Positions 1 through 8,335 are shown, numbered from the stretch's first letter. The stretch: DNA of 64,000 nucleotides from Arthrobacter sp. cf158 (GCF_900106835.1 NZ_FNNR01000007.1:274891-338890); one strand, 5' to 3'. Notes: generated by a model from the sequence alone, not told the origin. A program made the numbers and translations.

Positions 1-1
1 G

Positions 2-2407
2 ACGCTCGAGCAGCAAGTTCAGCTGCTGACCGGCGCTGATGTCTGGTCCACGCACGCCATCCCGGAGATCGGCCTGTCCCGCGTGGTCATGTCCGACGGA
101 CCGGCGGGCGTCCGCGGCGAAGACTTCGATGAGCGCCACGACTCCGTCTCCTTGCCGTCGTCGTCGGCTTTGTCTGCGACGTGGAGCGCCGAGACCGCCA
201 ACCGCTACGGGCAGGTCCTGGGCCAGGAAGCCCGCCGCAAAGGCGTCCACGCCGTTCTGGGTCCCACCATCAACCTGCACCGCTCACCCCTGGGCGGCCG
301 CCACTTCGAGTGCATGAGCGAGGACCCCCGGCTCACCGCAACCATGGCGGCCGGGTACGTAGCCGGCGTGCAATCCATGGGCGTGGGCGCCACACCCAAG
401 CATTACTTGGCCAATGAAGCCGAGACAGAGCGCTTCACCGCCGACTCCGTGGTGGACGAACGTCCGCTCCGCGAGCTGTACCTGGCTGCGTTTGAGGACG
501 CCATCACGGAGGCCCGCGCTTGGCTGGTGATGAGCTCTTACAACTCCATCAATGGCACCACCGCGAGCGAAAACAAGCTGCTGGAGACGCCGCTGTCCAC
601 CGAGTGGGGCTTCGACGGCGTCGTAGTGTCCGACTGGACCGGTGTTCGCTCTATCGACGCCGCCAACGCCCACCAAGACCTGGAAATGCCCGGCCCGGTA
701 GGCCACTGGGGACCTAAGCTCCTTGCCGCCGTCAGCGATGGCCGCGTCAGCCGCGAGGCGATCCTGGAAAAGGTCACCCGAATCCTGCGCCTGGCCGCCC
801 GCGTCGGTTCACTCGAAGGCTTCGAACCTGCTGTGACCCAGCTCCCCACGCAACTTGACGGTGCCGCCGTCGCACGTGAAGTAGCCGTCCGCGGTGCCGT
901 GCTGGTCCGCAACAAGGGCCTCCTGCCGCTGGACGCCAAGGCGCTCAGCAGCATTGCTGTGATCGGCCACAATGCAGATGAGGCCCGCACGCAGGGCGGC
1001 GGAAGCGCCACCGTGATGCCCAAGTACACCGTCTCGCCGCTGGAGGGCCTGCGGAACGCACTGCCCGACGACGTCAAGGTCAGCTACGCGCGGGGCGCCA
1101 AGGTTGCCGAGGGCATCCAGCCGTTCCCCCGCACCTCGCTGCACAACCCCGTCTCCAACGTCCCCGGAATCCGCGTCACGTTCCTGGCAGCTGACGGTAG
1201 CGAAATTTCCGGCGAAGACCGCTTGGCGTCGCACCTGATTTGGTTCGGCATCGGAATCCCCGACGGCGCTGCCTCCATCCGCATGCAGGCGGACTGGACT
1301 GCCGAAACAGCAGGCGTCCACCACCTGGGCGTGGGCACCGTGGGCCGGATCCGCTTTGTCCTGGACGGCACGGAGGTCTTCAACAGCGAGCTTGAGGACG
1401 ATACCGAAGTCCTGGGCGCGGCGCTGTTCGATCCTCCCAAGACTGTCCACGCCATCGAAACCACGGCCGGTCAGAGCGTACGGATCGAGGCCGAGTACCA
1501 GTTGCCCGCGGAACAGGTCATCCCGTTCACCGCCATCCTGCTGGGCGAGGAGACCGTGGTGGAAGATCCGCAGGCCGAGATCGACGCCGCCGTGGAAGCT
1601 GCCCTCAACTCCGACGTAGCCGTGGTGGTGGTGGGCACCAATGCGGCCATCGAGTCCGAGGGCTTCGACCGCAAGGATTTGGATCTTCCCGGCTACCAGA
1701 ATCAGTTGGTGGAAGCTGTGGTGGCAGCGAATCCCCGCACAGTGGTGGTGGTGAACTCGGGTTCGCCTGTGGTGATGCCGTGGCTGGACACAGTGGATGC
1801 AGTCCTGCTGGGCTGGTTCGGCGGCCAGGAGTTCGGCAGCGCAATCGCGGACATCCTCCTGGGTGTCGAAGAGCCGGGTGGACGCCTTCCCACCACTTGG
1901 CCCGCCGCGCTGGAGGACGTCCCTGTCCTGAGCACCACACCCGTGGACGGCAAGGTGGTCTACTCGGAGGGAATCCACATCGGCTACCGTGCTTGGCTGA
2001 AGCAGCAAGCCGAAGGCGGCGCAGCTCCTGCCCTGCCGTTCGGCTTCGGGCTTGGATACACCACCTTTGACCTCGGCACGGCGCACGCGCCCCAAGGGGT
2101 GACCGCCGGGAACGATGTTGTGGTCCACGTCCCCGTCAAGAACACCGGTACCCGCACAGGACGGGAAGTAGTCCAGGTTTATCTGGAACGCCCTGAATCA
2201 GCCGTGGAGAGGCCTGTGCGCTGGCTCGCCGGCTACGCCGGAACGCACCTCGCCCCCGCCGGCACTGAGAGCGTGGAAATAACCATCCCCGCCAAGGCGT
2301 TTGCGCATTACGACGGCGGCTGGCAGTTTGAGCAGGGCACGTTCCGTCTGCTGGTGGGCCGTCACTCGGCCGACGAGTTCCAGTCCATGGACATCGAACT
2401 CCGGTAA
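2..2407 (+). CDS. Glycoside hydrolase family 3 beta-glucosidase-type enzyme (5' partial)
   Basis: The frame is open from the first bases of the window, so the true start lies upstream. The visible protein starts with the family pattern LLTGADVWST, then SDGPAGVRG. It continues through the GH3 barrel (GPTINLHRSPLGGRHFE, KHYLANEAE) to the nucleophile segment VVSDWTGV. A PA14-like insert follows around residues 370-490 (GLGVGTVGRIRFVLDG), then the second GH3 domain (ALNSDVAVVVVGT, NSGSPVVMPW) and a C-terminal fibronectin-III-like domain (VPVKNTGTRTGREVVQVYL). This order is that of large bacterial GH3 beta-glucosidases or xylosidases with a PA14 insert. No signal peptide can be judged because the N-terminus is missing. 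The substrate is likely a beta-linked oligosaccharide; exact specificity cannot be read from the sequence. Confidence 0.93.
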   Translation, partial: TLEQQVQLLTGADVWSTHAIPEIGLSRVVMSDGPAGVRGEDFDERHDSVSLPSSSALSATWSAETANRYGQVLGQEARRKGVHAVLGPTINLHRSPLGGRHFECMSEDPRLTATMAAGYVAGVQSMGVGATPKHYLANEAETERFTADSVVDERPLRELYLAAFEDAITEARAWLVMSSYNSINGTTASENKLLETPLSTEWGFDGVVVSDWTGVRSIDAANAHQDLEMPGPVGHWGPKLLAAVSDGRVSREAILEKVTRILRLAARVGSLEGFEPAVTQLPTQLDGAAVAREVAVRGAVLVRNKGLLPLDAKALSSIAVIGHNADEARTQGGGSATVMPKYTVSPLEGLRNALPDDVKVSYARGAKVAEGIQPFPRTSLHNPVSNVPGIRVTFLAADGSEISGEDRLASHLIWFGIGIPDGAASIRMQADWTAETAGVHHLGVGTVGRIRFVLDGTEVFNSELEDDTEVLGAALFDPPKTVHAIETTAGQSVRIEAEYQLPAEQVIPFTAILLGEETVVEDPQAEIDAAVEAALNSDVAVVVVGTNAAIESEGFDRKDLDLPGYQNQLVEAVVAANPRTVVVVNSGSPVVMPWLDTVDAVLLGWFGGQEFGSAIADILLGVEEPGGRLPTTWPAALEDVPVLSTTPVDGKVVYSEGIHIGYRAWLKQQAEGGAAPALPFGFGLGYTTFDLGTAHAPQGVTAGNDVVVHVPVKNTGTRTGREVVQVYLERPESAVERPVRWLAGYAGTHLAPAGTESVEITIPAKAFAHYDGGWQFEQGTFRLLVGRHSADEFQSMDIELR

Positions 2408-2561
2408 TACAGGTGCGAAATGACGCTGGGTGGCGGCTTTTTTGGCCGTCACCCACGTGGTTTTCGCCACAAGCGGTAGAACTGGGGTATGGTATGGAAT
2501 TTTCGTGGCATGCTGTACGTTGCATACCCGGTAACCCCCTAACACGAAGAGGCATTAAAAA

Positions 2562-2861
2562 GTGGCAGCCGATTACGACGAACTCCGTACCGATGTAAAA
2601 GAGAACCAGGAGCAGTCCCTCCAGGCTCTCCAGTCCGCCAGCGCTCCCACGGCCAAGAGTGTCGTGCTTGAACTGGACGAAACCGATGGCCTCGATGCCA
2701 ACGGCCCCGGCGGCGAAATCGTCGCTGAAGAACTGGTCATCCAGGTCATTCCGCAGGCAAACGACGAGTTCACTTGTCACTCCTGCTTCCTGGTCCGCCA
2801 CCGTTCGCAGATCGCTCGCGAAAAAGATGGCGTCGCCTACTGCACTGACTGCGAAGGCTAG
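2562..2861 (+). CDS. DUF4193 family small protein
   Basis: A 99-residue acidic protein beginning at GTG, preceded by AGAGG about ten bases upstream. The N-terminus MAADYDELR and the C-terminal HSCFLVRHRSQ...YCTDCEG, with one Cys followed by a CxxC-type pair, match the DUF4193 family found throughout actinobacteria. The Cys/His pattern suggests a small zinc site. The function is unknown. It is a single gene, closed by a strong hairpin shared with the convergent LapA-type gene. Confidence 0.88.
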   Translation: MAADYDELRTDVKENQEQSLQALQSASAPTAKSVVLELDETDGLDANGPGGEIVAEELVIQVIPQANDEFTCHSCFLVRHRSQIAREKDGVAYCTDCEG

Positions 2862-2915
2862 ACGACCCACCACCCCGGCGGGCTAAACATCGTCAGGGAG
2901 TGCCGCCGTCGGGAT

Positions 2916-2963
2916 TTAATTGCGGAAGGACCGGAGCGAACGCTCCGGTCCTTCCGCAATTAA
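2916..2963. terminator. Bidirectional hairpin between convergent genes
   Basis: A perfect 23-bp inverted repeat (2916-2938 and 2941-2963) with a two-base centre lies between the ends of the DUF4193 and LapA-type genes. It is flanked by short A/T stretches on both sides, so it can act as an intrinsic terminator in both directions. Confidence 0.85.
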
Positions 2964-2972
2964 CGCCCAGCG

Positions 2973-3323
2973 CTAGAGTGGGCCGCCCACGGTCTTGTTC
3001 CGGCGGTGGTTGGCGATCCTAAGCTGGAGGATCCGTGCCCCTCCCGCCAAGGCCACCAGGACCCCTCCACCAACGGCGGCGATGAAGAGCGTGGTCCCCA
3101 GCGCGAGGGTCCCCTCAAATCCCAGGAAACGGACAGTGATCTCGTCCTGGTTTTGAACGAAGAACACGATCAACATGACCAGGAGGACCAGCCCCACAGC
3201 CACCGCGACCCAAACCGCAGCGGTCCGGGTGGGCCTGGACCGACCCGGCACCGGAGGCGCGACTATGCGTTCCTGCGGTTCCGAACCGACAGGGATCCTT
3301 GCGGCATCTTCTTGGAAACTCAT
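2973..3323 (-). CDS. LapA-domain (DUF1049) membrane protein
   Basis: A 116-residue protein with two predicted membrane segments (about residues 36-57 and 77-97) joined by a short loop. That loop contains FVQNQDEITVRFLGFEG, the signature of the LapA/DUF1049 family (VxxNxxxVxxxFL). The N-terminal 30 residues are proline-rich and probably cytoplasmic. The start ATG has GAGGGG seven bases upstream. In Gram-negatives LapA takes part in envelope assembly; in actinobacteria the role is unknown. Confidence 0.85.
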   Translation of the reverse strand: MSFQEDAARIPVGSEPQERIVAPPVPGRSRPTRTAAVWVAVAVGLVLLVMLIVFFVQNQDEITVRFLGFEGTLALGTTLFIAAVGGGVLVALAGGARILQLRIANHRRNKTVGGPL

Positions 3324-3368
3324 GGATTGGCCCCTCCCCAGACAGCTGATGCTGTGCCATGAACATCA

Positions 3369-3380
3369 TAAGCATGCTGA
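3369..3380. promoter_or_regulatory. Palindrome TAAGCATGCTGA upstream of the LapA-type gene
   Basis: A near-perfect 12-bp palindrome about 46 bases upstream of the LapA-type start. It differs by one base from the perfect palindrome before the Mn-catalase gene at 28775-28786, which suggests a shared regulator or promoter class. Confidence 0.4.
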
Positions 3381-3423
3381 TGAATTGCACAACAGGGGCG
3401 TGACGGCTGGATGACGTTTCCGC

Positions 3424-3657
3424 CTATTTCATCGAGTAATCCGTGCTTGTCGGTCCCGGATCATTGTTCCGAACGGCGTAGTGATGGCCTTCCGAATCAG
3501 TCTCGACATCGAAGTTCTTCAAGTCCTGCTCGGAGGCCGTCTCGAAGTCGTCATGCTTGTGCACCACAGGGGAGTCCGTGTCGCCGTGGGTTGCCGGTCC
3601 AAAGACGTACGTCAGCCTTTCGGTCACATGCTGGAAGCCTTCCAACTTGCGTCCCAT
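3424..3657 (-). CDS. Small hypothetical protein (77 aa), paralogue of next gene
   Basis: The ATG start at 3657 is fixed by a near-perfect ribosome binding site (GAAAGGAGGTGG) a few bases upstream, although the frame stays open further. The protein starts MGRKLEGFQ and contains RLTYVFGPA, followed by an acidic, His-rich tail (HKHDDFETASEQDLKNFD). The VFGPA motif at about residue 18-22 is shared with the neighbouring 74-aa protein (KFRVIFGPA), so the two are tandem paralogues. No transmembrane segment or known domain is seen, and the function is not recognised. Confidence 0.75.
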   Translation of the reverse strand: MGRKLEGFQHVTERLTYVFGPATHGDTDSPVVHKHDDFETASEQDLKNFDVETDSEGHHYAVRNNDPGPTSTDYSMK

Positions 3658-3688
3658 TGTTCTTCCACCTCCTTTCTTACGGGAGAGA

Positions 3689-3720
3689 AAAAACGGCAGG
3701 GCACTTGCGTGCCGCCCGTG
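3689..3720 (-). terminator. Intrinsic terminator of the 74-aa gene
   Basis: On the minus strand an imperfect GC-rich hairpin (GGGCGGCACG...GTGCCCTGCC) is followed directly by six T. It lies just downstream of the 3779-4003 gene and upstream of the 3424-3657 gene, so the two small paralogues are probably separate or only partly coupled transcripts. Confidence 0.6.
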
Positions 3721-3778
3721 AGGCAATTTTACGCCCGGCAGCCCCAAAAGGCTCCGGCGCCAGAGGCTTGGCGCGGTG

Positions 3779-4003
3779 TCAGCGCAGGGATTTGTCGTCC
3801 GGGTTGCGGGGCACCACATAGGTGCTGCCATCGGGGCGGCGGAGGGTTTCCCATTGCTGCGTCTCAGCCTGGCGCTGGGCAAGCAACTTCCGGTTTGCCT
3901 CGGTCATTTCATGATCAAGGGAACTGCTTTGCGCCGGACCAAAAATGACCCGAAACTTCCCAGTGGCGCGCATGAACTTCCGCGTAAGGGATTCCTTTGC
4001 CAC
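3779..4003 (-). CDS. Small hypothetical protein (74 aa), paralogue of previous gene
   Basis: Starts MAKESLTRKFMRATG with AAGAGGAG upstream. Contains KFRVIFGPA at about residues 17-25, matching RLTYVFGPA in the adjacent 77-aa protein, then a charged helical stretch (EANRKLLAQRQAETQQW) and a C-terminal STYVVPRNPDDKS. Soluble, basic at the N-terminus, without recognisable domains. It faces the OhrR-type regulator divergently, and the dyad at 4043-4067 lies between the two genes, so it could be part of that regulator's control region. Function unknown. Confidence 0.72.
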   Translation of the reverse strand: MAKESLTRKFMRATGKFRVIFGPAQSSSLDHEMTEANRKLLAQRQAETQQWETLRRPDGSTYVVPRNPDDKSLR

Positions 4004-4042
4004 GCTTGATCGACTCCTCTTTTAGACGGTTCAATAAGTCCA

Positions 4043-4067
4043 TAGTACGCTAATCATTAGTACACTA
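4043..4067. promoter_or_regulatory. OhrR/MarR-type operator dyad
   Basis: A 25-bp imperfect palindrome centred at 4055: outer half-sites TAGT/ACTA and inner half-sites CTAAT/ATTAG. It lies about 30 bases before the OhrR-type regulator start and 40 bases before the divergent small gene. Position and AT-rich inner dyad fit a MarR/OhrR binding site for autoregulation. Confidence 0.6.
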
Positions 4068-4097
4068 ACTAACTGGGGCATCAAGCAGGAGGAAACC

Positions 4098-4562
4098 ATG
4101 ACCACCGTCAGCGACACCACCCAGGAGGACGACCTCCTGCTGGAGCGCCAGCTCTGCTTCGCCCTCACCGTGGCGTCCCGAAGCGTGGTGGGCGTCTACA
4201 AGCCAGTGCTGGAACGCCTGGGGCTCACCCACCCCCAATACCTGGTGATGCTTGCGCTCTGGGAACGGAGCCCGCGGACCCTCAAGGACATCAGCGACAG
4301 CCTCCTCCACGAGCCCGCCACCCTCTCCCCCTTGCTGAAGCGGCTGGAGGAAGCCGAGCTCATCACCCGCGAACGGGTGCCCGGCAACGAGCGCGCATTG
4401 GCCATCAAGCTCACAGCCAAGGGCGCAGCGCTCCGCGAGCAGGCAACGGCCGTTCCCGGCGAAATCCGCGAGCGCCTGCAACTCAGCCGCGAAGAAGTGG
4501 CCGGGCTCCACCAGGCCATGACGGGCCTGATTGCAGCTACCCAACGCAACAGCTCTTCCTGA
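4098..4562 (+). CDS. MarR family regulator, OhrR type
   Basis: 154 residues with the winged-helix MarR fold (helix-turn-helix at about residues 64-90, wing around RERVPGNERALAIKL). Near the N-terminus lies the OhrR signature RQLCFAL. Cys20 is the only cysteine, as in one-Cys organic-hydroperoxide sensors of the OhrR group. Such proteins repress a peroxiredoxin-like ohr gene until an organic peroxide oxidises the cysteine. AGGAGG lies seven bases before ATG. No ohr gene is visible nearby; the targets may be the gene itself and the divergent small protein. An ordinary MarR role is the alternative. Confidence 0.82.
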   Translation: MTTVSDTTQEDDLLLERQLCFALTVASRSVVGVYKPVLERLGLTHPQYLVMLALWERSPRTLKDISDSLLHEPATLSPLLKRLEEAELITRERVPGNERALAIKLTAKGAALREQATAVPGEIRERLQLSREEVAGLHQAMTGLIAATQRNSSS

Positions 4563-4677
4563 CCGCCACATCAGCGCGCACTATCCCTAGCCAAGCGCAG
4601 GGCCGCGGTGGTCTCCTTGAAGCGAGGACGCGGGCACCACACGTGCCGCGTAAAATGGACGCAACTTAGGAGATTCC

Positions 4678-5205
4678 ATGCGCATGCGATTTGTTCGGCC
4701 CCTGTTGGCAGTCCTGGCCCTCGCTGGCCTCGCCGCATGCTCCGGCACCCCCACCCCAGGCTCCACGGGCAGCGCAACCCAAGCACCGTCGTCGGCGGCT
4801 CCTTCCAGCAACGCTCCTTCCAGCAGCGCTCCCACCAGCAGCAGCCAGCCGGCCACCCCCGGTCAGGGCAACGCCGAGCTCTCCATCACGCTCCTTGAGA
4901 CCCCGGAAGCGGCACCTCAGACCTTTACACTCGTGTGTGCCGGCGGCACGCCGGCCGCCGAAAGCAAGCATCCGTCCGCAGCGGAAGCGTGCGCCACCAT
5001 CAAGAACAGCCCCGCCATCCTGAGCCCGGCACCTCCCCGGACGGACCAGGCGTGCACCATGCAGTACGGCGGTCCCGCCACGGCCACAGTGACCGGAGCC
5101 GTGGACGGCAAGGAAGTCACGGCCGCCTTCAGCCGCACGGACGGCTGCCAGATCGCCCTGTGGGACGCCGCGAAGAGCGTCCTCGGTTCAGATGGCGGAC
5201 TCTAG
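4678..5205 (+). CDS. Subtilisin-inhibitor-like (SSI) lipoprotein
   Basis: 175 residues. A lipoprotein signal ends in LAGLAAC (lipidated Cys21), followed by a Ser/Pro/Thr linker (22-63) and an SSI domain. The four SSI cysteines are present (Cys87, Cys105, Cys126, Cys147) and should form the two standard disulfides. The reactive-site segment reads CTMQY, aligning with CPMVY of Streptomyces SSI, so the P1 residue is Met128. The predicted role is a membrane-anchored inhibitor of serine proteases. A large subtilase is encoded 16 kb downstream. AGGAG precedes ATG. The 3' end overlaps the next gene by 14 bp. Confidence 0.85.
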   Translation: MRMRFVRPLLAVLALAGLAACSGTPTPGSTGSATQAPSSAAPSSNAPSSSAPTSSSQPATPGQGNAELSITLLETPEAAPQTFTLVCAGGTPAAESKHPSAAEACATIKNSPAILSPAPPRTDQACTMQYGGPATATVTGAVDGKEVTAAFSRTDGCQIALWDAAKSVLGSDGGL

Positions 5206-6130
5206 GCTGCAACACCTCCCCCAGGAGCAATGGCTCGGGCTGGAGGCAGCCCATCATGCGCGGGTCGCCCGGTACGCAGATCCCTATCTGGCACGACGAT
5301 CGGCAGGTAAGAAGCACCCCGTCGAGGACTTCCTCTTTACGTATTACACCCAGAAACCGGGCCAGCTGCTCCGCTGGCATCCCGGCGACGGAGTGGTCCT
5401 CAGCGGGGATCGCGCCCTGGAGCGCGCCGCGTGGAAGTTTTACCGAACGCTCGACGACGACGACCTCGCCTCTGCGGGATTGCCGGCGGGCACCCCTGCG
5501 GTCACCTTTGACCGGGACGGCTTCCTGGCGGACCGCGCGGAAGCAGTCCGTTTCGCGGGGATCATCCTGGGCGGCACAGCGAAGCGGCCGGCCCAGTTCG
5601 GTTGCTTCGGGCTGCACGAGTGGGCCATGGTGTACCGGCAGGAGAAGTTCGAGCTGCGGCACGAATACTTGAAGCTCCGGCTCGGCGGCGAGGGCACGGA
5701 CACTGTGGTGGAAGAGAACCGCATCCGCTGCTCCCATTTCGATGCCTTCCGTTTCTACACACCGGATGCCATCCCACTGAACGAGCTCACGCCCACCCGT
5801 GAGAACCAGCGGACCATGGAGCAGCCGGGATGCCTGCACGCCAACATGGACCTCTACAAATGGGCCTACAAGCTGACGCCCGCGCTGCCCAGTGGACTGG
5901 TGATGGACTGCTTCGAGTTGTCGTGGCGGATCCGGACCATGGACATGCAGGCCTCCCCTTACGATCTCGAAGAATGGGGCTACCCACCCATCAGGATTGA
6001 GACACCGCAGGGCAAAGCCGAGTACGTTGAGTACCAGCGGGCTTTCGCGGCCGAATCCCAGGAGCTGCGGGCCCGCGTGCTCCAGGCAGTGGGGCCGCTC
6101 CTGAACCAGCTGAGCGGGTTGGCTGCCTAG
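5192..6130 (+). CDS. Conserved actinobacterial protein, often named 3-methyladenine DNA glycosylase
   Basis: 312 residues, soluble, no signal peptide. It contains the family-typical stretch HPVEDFLFTYYTQKPGQLLRWHPG near residue 45, and later HEWAMVYRQ and HANMDLYKWAYKL. These match a widespread actinobacterial family that automated annotation calls 3-methyladenine DNA glycosylase. I see no helix-hairpin-helix or known glycosylase motif, so the enzymatic name is not supported by sequence. It overlaps the SSI gene by 14 bp and precedes the SSI-like paralogue by 29 bp, so the three are likely co-transcribed. Confidence 0.7.
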   Translation: MADSRLQHLPQEQWLGLEAAHHARVARYADPYLARRSAGKKHPVEDFLFTYYTQKPGQLLRWHPGDGVVLSGDRALERAAWKFYRTLDDDDLASAGLPAGTPAVTFDRDGFLADRAEAVRFAGIILGGTAKRPAQFGCFGLHEWAMVYRQEKFELRHEYLKLRLGGEGTDTVVEENRIRCSHFDAFRFYTPDAIPLNELTPTRENQRTMEQPGCLHANMDLYKWAYKLTPALPSGLVMDCFELSWRIRTMDMQASPYDLEEWGYPPIRIETPQGKAEYVEYQRAFAAESQELRARVLQAVGPLLNQLSGLAA

Positions 6131-6159
6131 GCACCCGCCGCCACCAGCGAAAGGTACCC

Positions 6160-6579
6160 ATGGTTTCCCCGCAAGAGAACGACGCAAACAACAGCGACCC
6201 AAGCACGAGCGAATACGACGTCGACCTGACAGTCACGCTGACAGAGGCACCTGGCGCTGAGAGCAGGGAGTTCCACCTGCGGTCCGCCGCAGGCATCATG
6301 TCCCCGGACCCGGAAACGCTGGACTCGGATTTGCCGGACGCACCTGCGGCGCTTGCCGCCGTCGAGCAATTCGGGGAAGAAATCTTCTTTCCCGAGCCGC
6401 GGCCGGACCGAATCTGCACGCAGCAGTACGGCGGCCCCCAAGTGGCCGTGGTCAAGGGCTGGTTCCGTGGCCGCAAAGTACTTAGCCACTTCAGCCGGAC
6501 GGACGGCTGCGAGATCGCGCGGTGGAAGACGTTGGCGGCCCTGTTGGGGAACACCGGGGGTTCCACCGGCGCTGTGTAG
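6160..6579 (+). CDS. Degenerate SSI-like protein without signal peptide
   Basis: 139 residues, clearly a paralogue of the 4678-5205 product. CTQQYGGP and FSRTDGCEIARW match CTMQYGGP and FSRTDGCQIALW, with the same spacing between Cys86 and Cys107. Three things differ. There is no signal peptide or lipobox, so it should stay in the cytoplasm. The first SSI disulfide pair is missing. The P1 position is Gln88 instead of Met. It is therefore unlikely to be a classical secreted protease inhibitor. GAAAGG precedes the ATG. Confidence 0.72.
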   Translation: MVSPQENDANNSDPSTSEYDVDLTVTLTEAPGAESREFHLRSAAGIMSPDPETLDSDLPDAPAALAAVEQFGEEIFFPEPRPDRICTQQYGGPQVAVVKGWFRGRKVLSHFSRTDGCEIARWKTLAALLGNTGGSTGAV

Positions 6580-6665
6580 GGCAATTCCCCCACTCAGTTC
6601 TGGGAATCACACCCAGCTTTTTGGAAACCCTATACGTACGGGGCCGTCTGAACCACGGCGGGCCT

Positions 6666-6699
6666 CTGCCCTGTGGGGATAACTCCCCCCACAGGGCAG
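6666..6699. terminator. Hairpin between convergent genes
   Basis: A 13-bp perfect stem (CTGCCCTGTGGGG at 6666-6678, complement at 6687-6699) with an 8-base loop between the end of the SSI-like gene and the end of the MFS exporter gene. It lacks a good T run on either strand. Confidence 0.55.
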
Positions 6700-6760
6700 C
6701 GCGGGCCGGGTTTGGATCCGTTCGAGGACCAGGTGCCGCCCATAGCGGACCTGGCCAGCC

Positions 6761-8233
6761 CTAGCTGACGGCCGGGGCGGGCTTGCGGAGGAACAGTCCC
6801 ACCACCAGAGCCGTGAGCAGGCACAGGCCCGCATTGACCCAAATAGCTGTGGTGACGCCACTGAGGACGGCCGGGGCATCGTTGTTCCCGATTGCGAGGA
6901 TCTGTGCAGTGAAGATGGCGCTCATGATCGGGATACCCATGGTGATGCCGATCTGCTGGCTCATGGTTGCCAACCCGGTGGCGAGGCCCTGCTCTTCATC
7001 GGGCAGTCCGGAGGTTGCGGTGACCATGAATCCGACGATCACCACGAGGTTGGCGACGCCCCCTACAAACGTGGCAACCAGCAGCAGGACGATGGAGGCG
7101 GGGTCCGCACTGAGCACCACGAGGGCACCGGTGGCGACGGCCTGGACGATGAATCCGTAGACAATCGCTTTCTTGTTGCCGATCTTTCCGATGACCTTGG
7201 GGCCAAGAACACCACCCAGAACAGTTCCGAGACCCAGGACTGCGAAAGCCAGGCCGGCACCGAGCGGCGTGTACCCGAGGACCTGCTGCAGGTACAGCGT
7301 CAACAGGAATACCAAGGATGTTTCGGTGACGAAGGCAAGGATGCCCGCGATGTTGCCCCAAGCGACCGTGGAGCGCTTGAGAATGTCCAGCGGTACCAAC
7401 GGTGATGCGGCTCGGCGTTCGACGGCCACGAAGGCAACGAACAACACCACGGCTGCTGCGAGGGAGCCCAGCGTCAGCGGGTCAGCCCACGAGTGCTCAG
7501 CGGCATTCGTCAGACCAAACACCAGCGCCAGAAGGCCGAGGGTCACCGTGATGGCACCGGGAACGTCCAACCTCAACTTGGTGGCGGGCTTGCTCTCTGC
7601 CAAAACAATAGGGGCGATGATGAGCACTGCAATGGCTACGGGAACGTTGATGAAGAAGGCCCATCGCCAGCTGAGCAGGTCCGTCAGCAGTCCACCGAGG
7701 ATTGCCCCCGTTGTGAACCCGGCAGCCATCAGGGACCCGTTGAGGCCCAAAGCTTTATCACGCAGCGGACCTTCCGGGAACGAAGCCAGCAGCAAAGACA
7801 GTGCCGCCGGAACCACGATCGCCGTTGCAACACCCTGGCCGACCCGGGCGATAAGCAACAAAGCAGGATCGGCAGCCAAGCCACCGGCGAGAGATGCTGC
7901 GCCGAGCAAGGCCATGCCAATGATGAACATCTTGCGGCGGCCTGCGATGTCCGCCACGCGACCAAACAACAGTGTGAGCCCGGCAGCGCAGAGCGCGAAT
8001 GCAGTCGCAATCCACTGGAGGTTCTCCAAGCTGAAACCTACATCGGCGCCAATGGCCGGGAGCGCGACGTTGAGGATCGAGAAGTCGACGGCGAGGGTGA
8101 AACTCGCCGCGAGCAGAACAATGAGTGCCAGCCTTTGCCGGCCAGACATACGTTTTGTCGGTTCAGCGGGCCGCTGGGCCTCGACTAAGGGTGGAACGCC
8201 GGGTCCTGTGGTGACATCCGGTTGCGTGGTCAT
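6761..8233 (-). CDS. MFS multidrug exporter, DHA2 (EmrB/QacA) family, 14 TM
   Basis: 490 residues with the usual 14 hydrophobic segments of DHA2 drug:H+ antiporters. Motif A is visible as LLFGRVADIAGRRKMF and motif C is suggested by TGAILGGLLTDLLSWRWAFFINVP. AGAAGGA precedes the ATG. It is divergent from the MmyB-like regulator gene at 8472; the shared 238-bp promoter holds two copies of a palindromic operator. Such pairs usually export a compound sensed by the regulator. The same operator occurs at the biosynthetic operon promoter near 16.85 kb, so this pump may export that pathway's product. Confidence 0.88.
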   Translation of the reverse strand: MTTQPDVTTGPGVPPLVEAQRPAEPTKRMSGRQRLALIVLLAASFTLAVDFSILNVALPAIGADVGFSLENLQWIATAFALCAAGLTLLFGRVADIAGRRKMFIIGMALLGAASLAGGLAADPALLLIARVGQGVATAIVVPAALSLLLASFPEGPLRDKALGLNGSLMAAGFTTGAILGGLLTDLLSWRWAFFINVPVAIAVLIIAPIVLAESKPATKLRLDVPGAITVTLGLLALVFGLTNAAEHSWADPLTLGSLAAAVVLFVAFVAVERRAASPLVPLDILKRSTVAWGNIAGILAFVTETSLVFLLTLYLQQVLGYTPLGAGLAFAVLGLGTVLGGVLGPKVIGKIGNKKAIVYGFIVQAVATGALVVLSADPASIVLLLVATFVGGVANLVVIVGFMVTATSGLPDEEQGLATGLATMSQQIGITMGIPIMSAIFTAQILAIGNNDAPAVLSGVTTAIWVNAGLCLLTALVVGLFLRKPAPAVS

Positions 8234-8335
8234 GGAGTTGTCCTTCTCTGGAGGGGTCGCCGTCCGCGGACGGCATCTTCACAACTCCACACTCACGGAA
8301 GGCCTGGGGATCAACCACACCCCCTTCTGCCTACC

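Noticed and set aside
809..2128. 439-codon minus-strand open frame
   Set aside because: Antisense to the GH3 gene with shadow composition.
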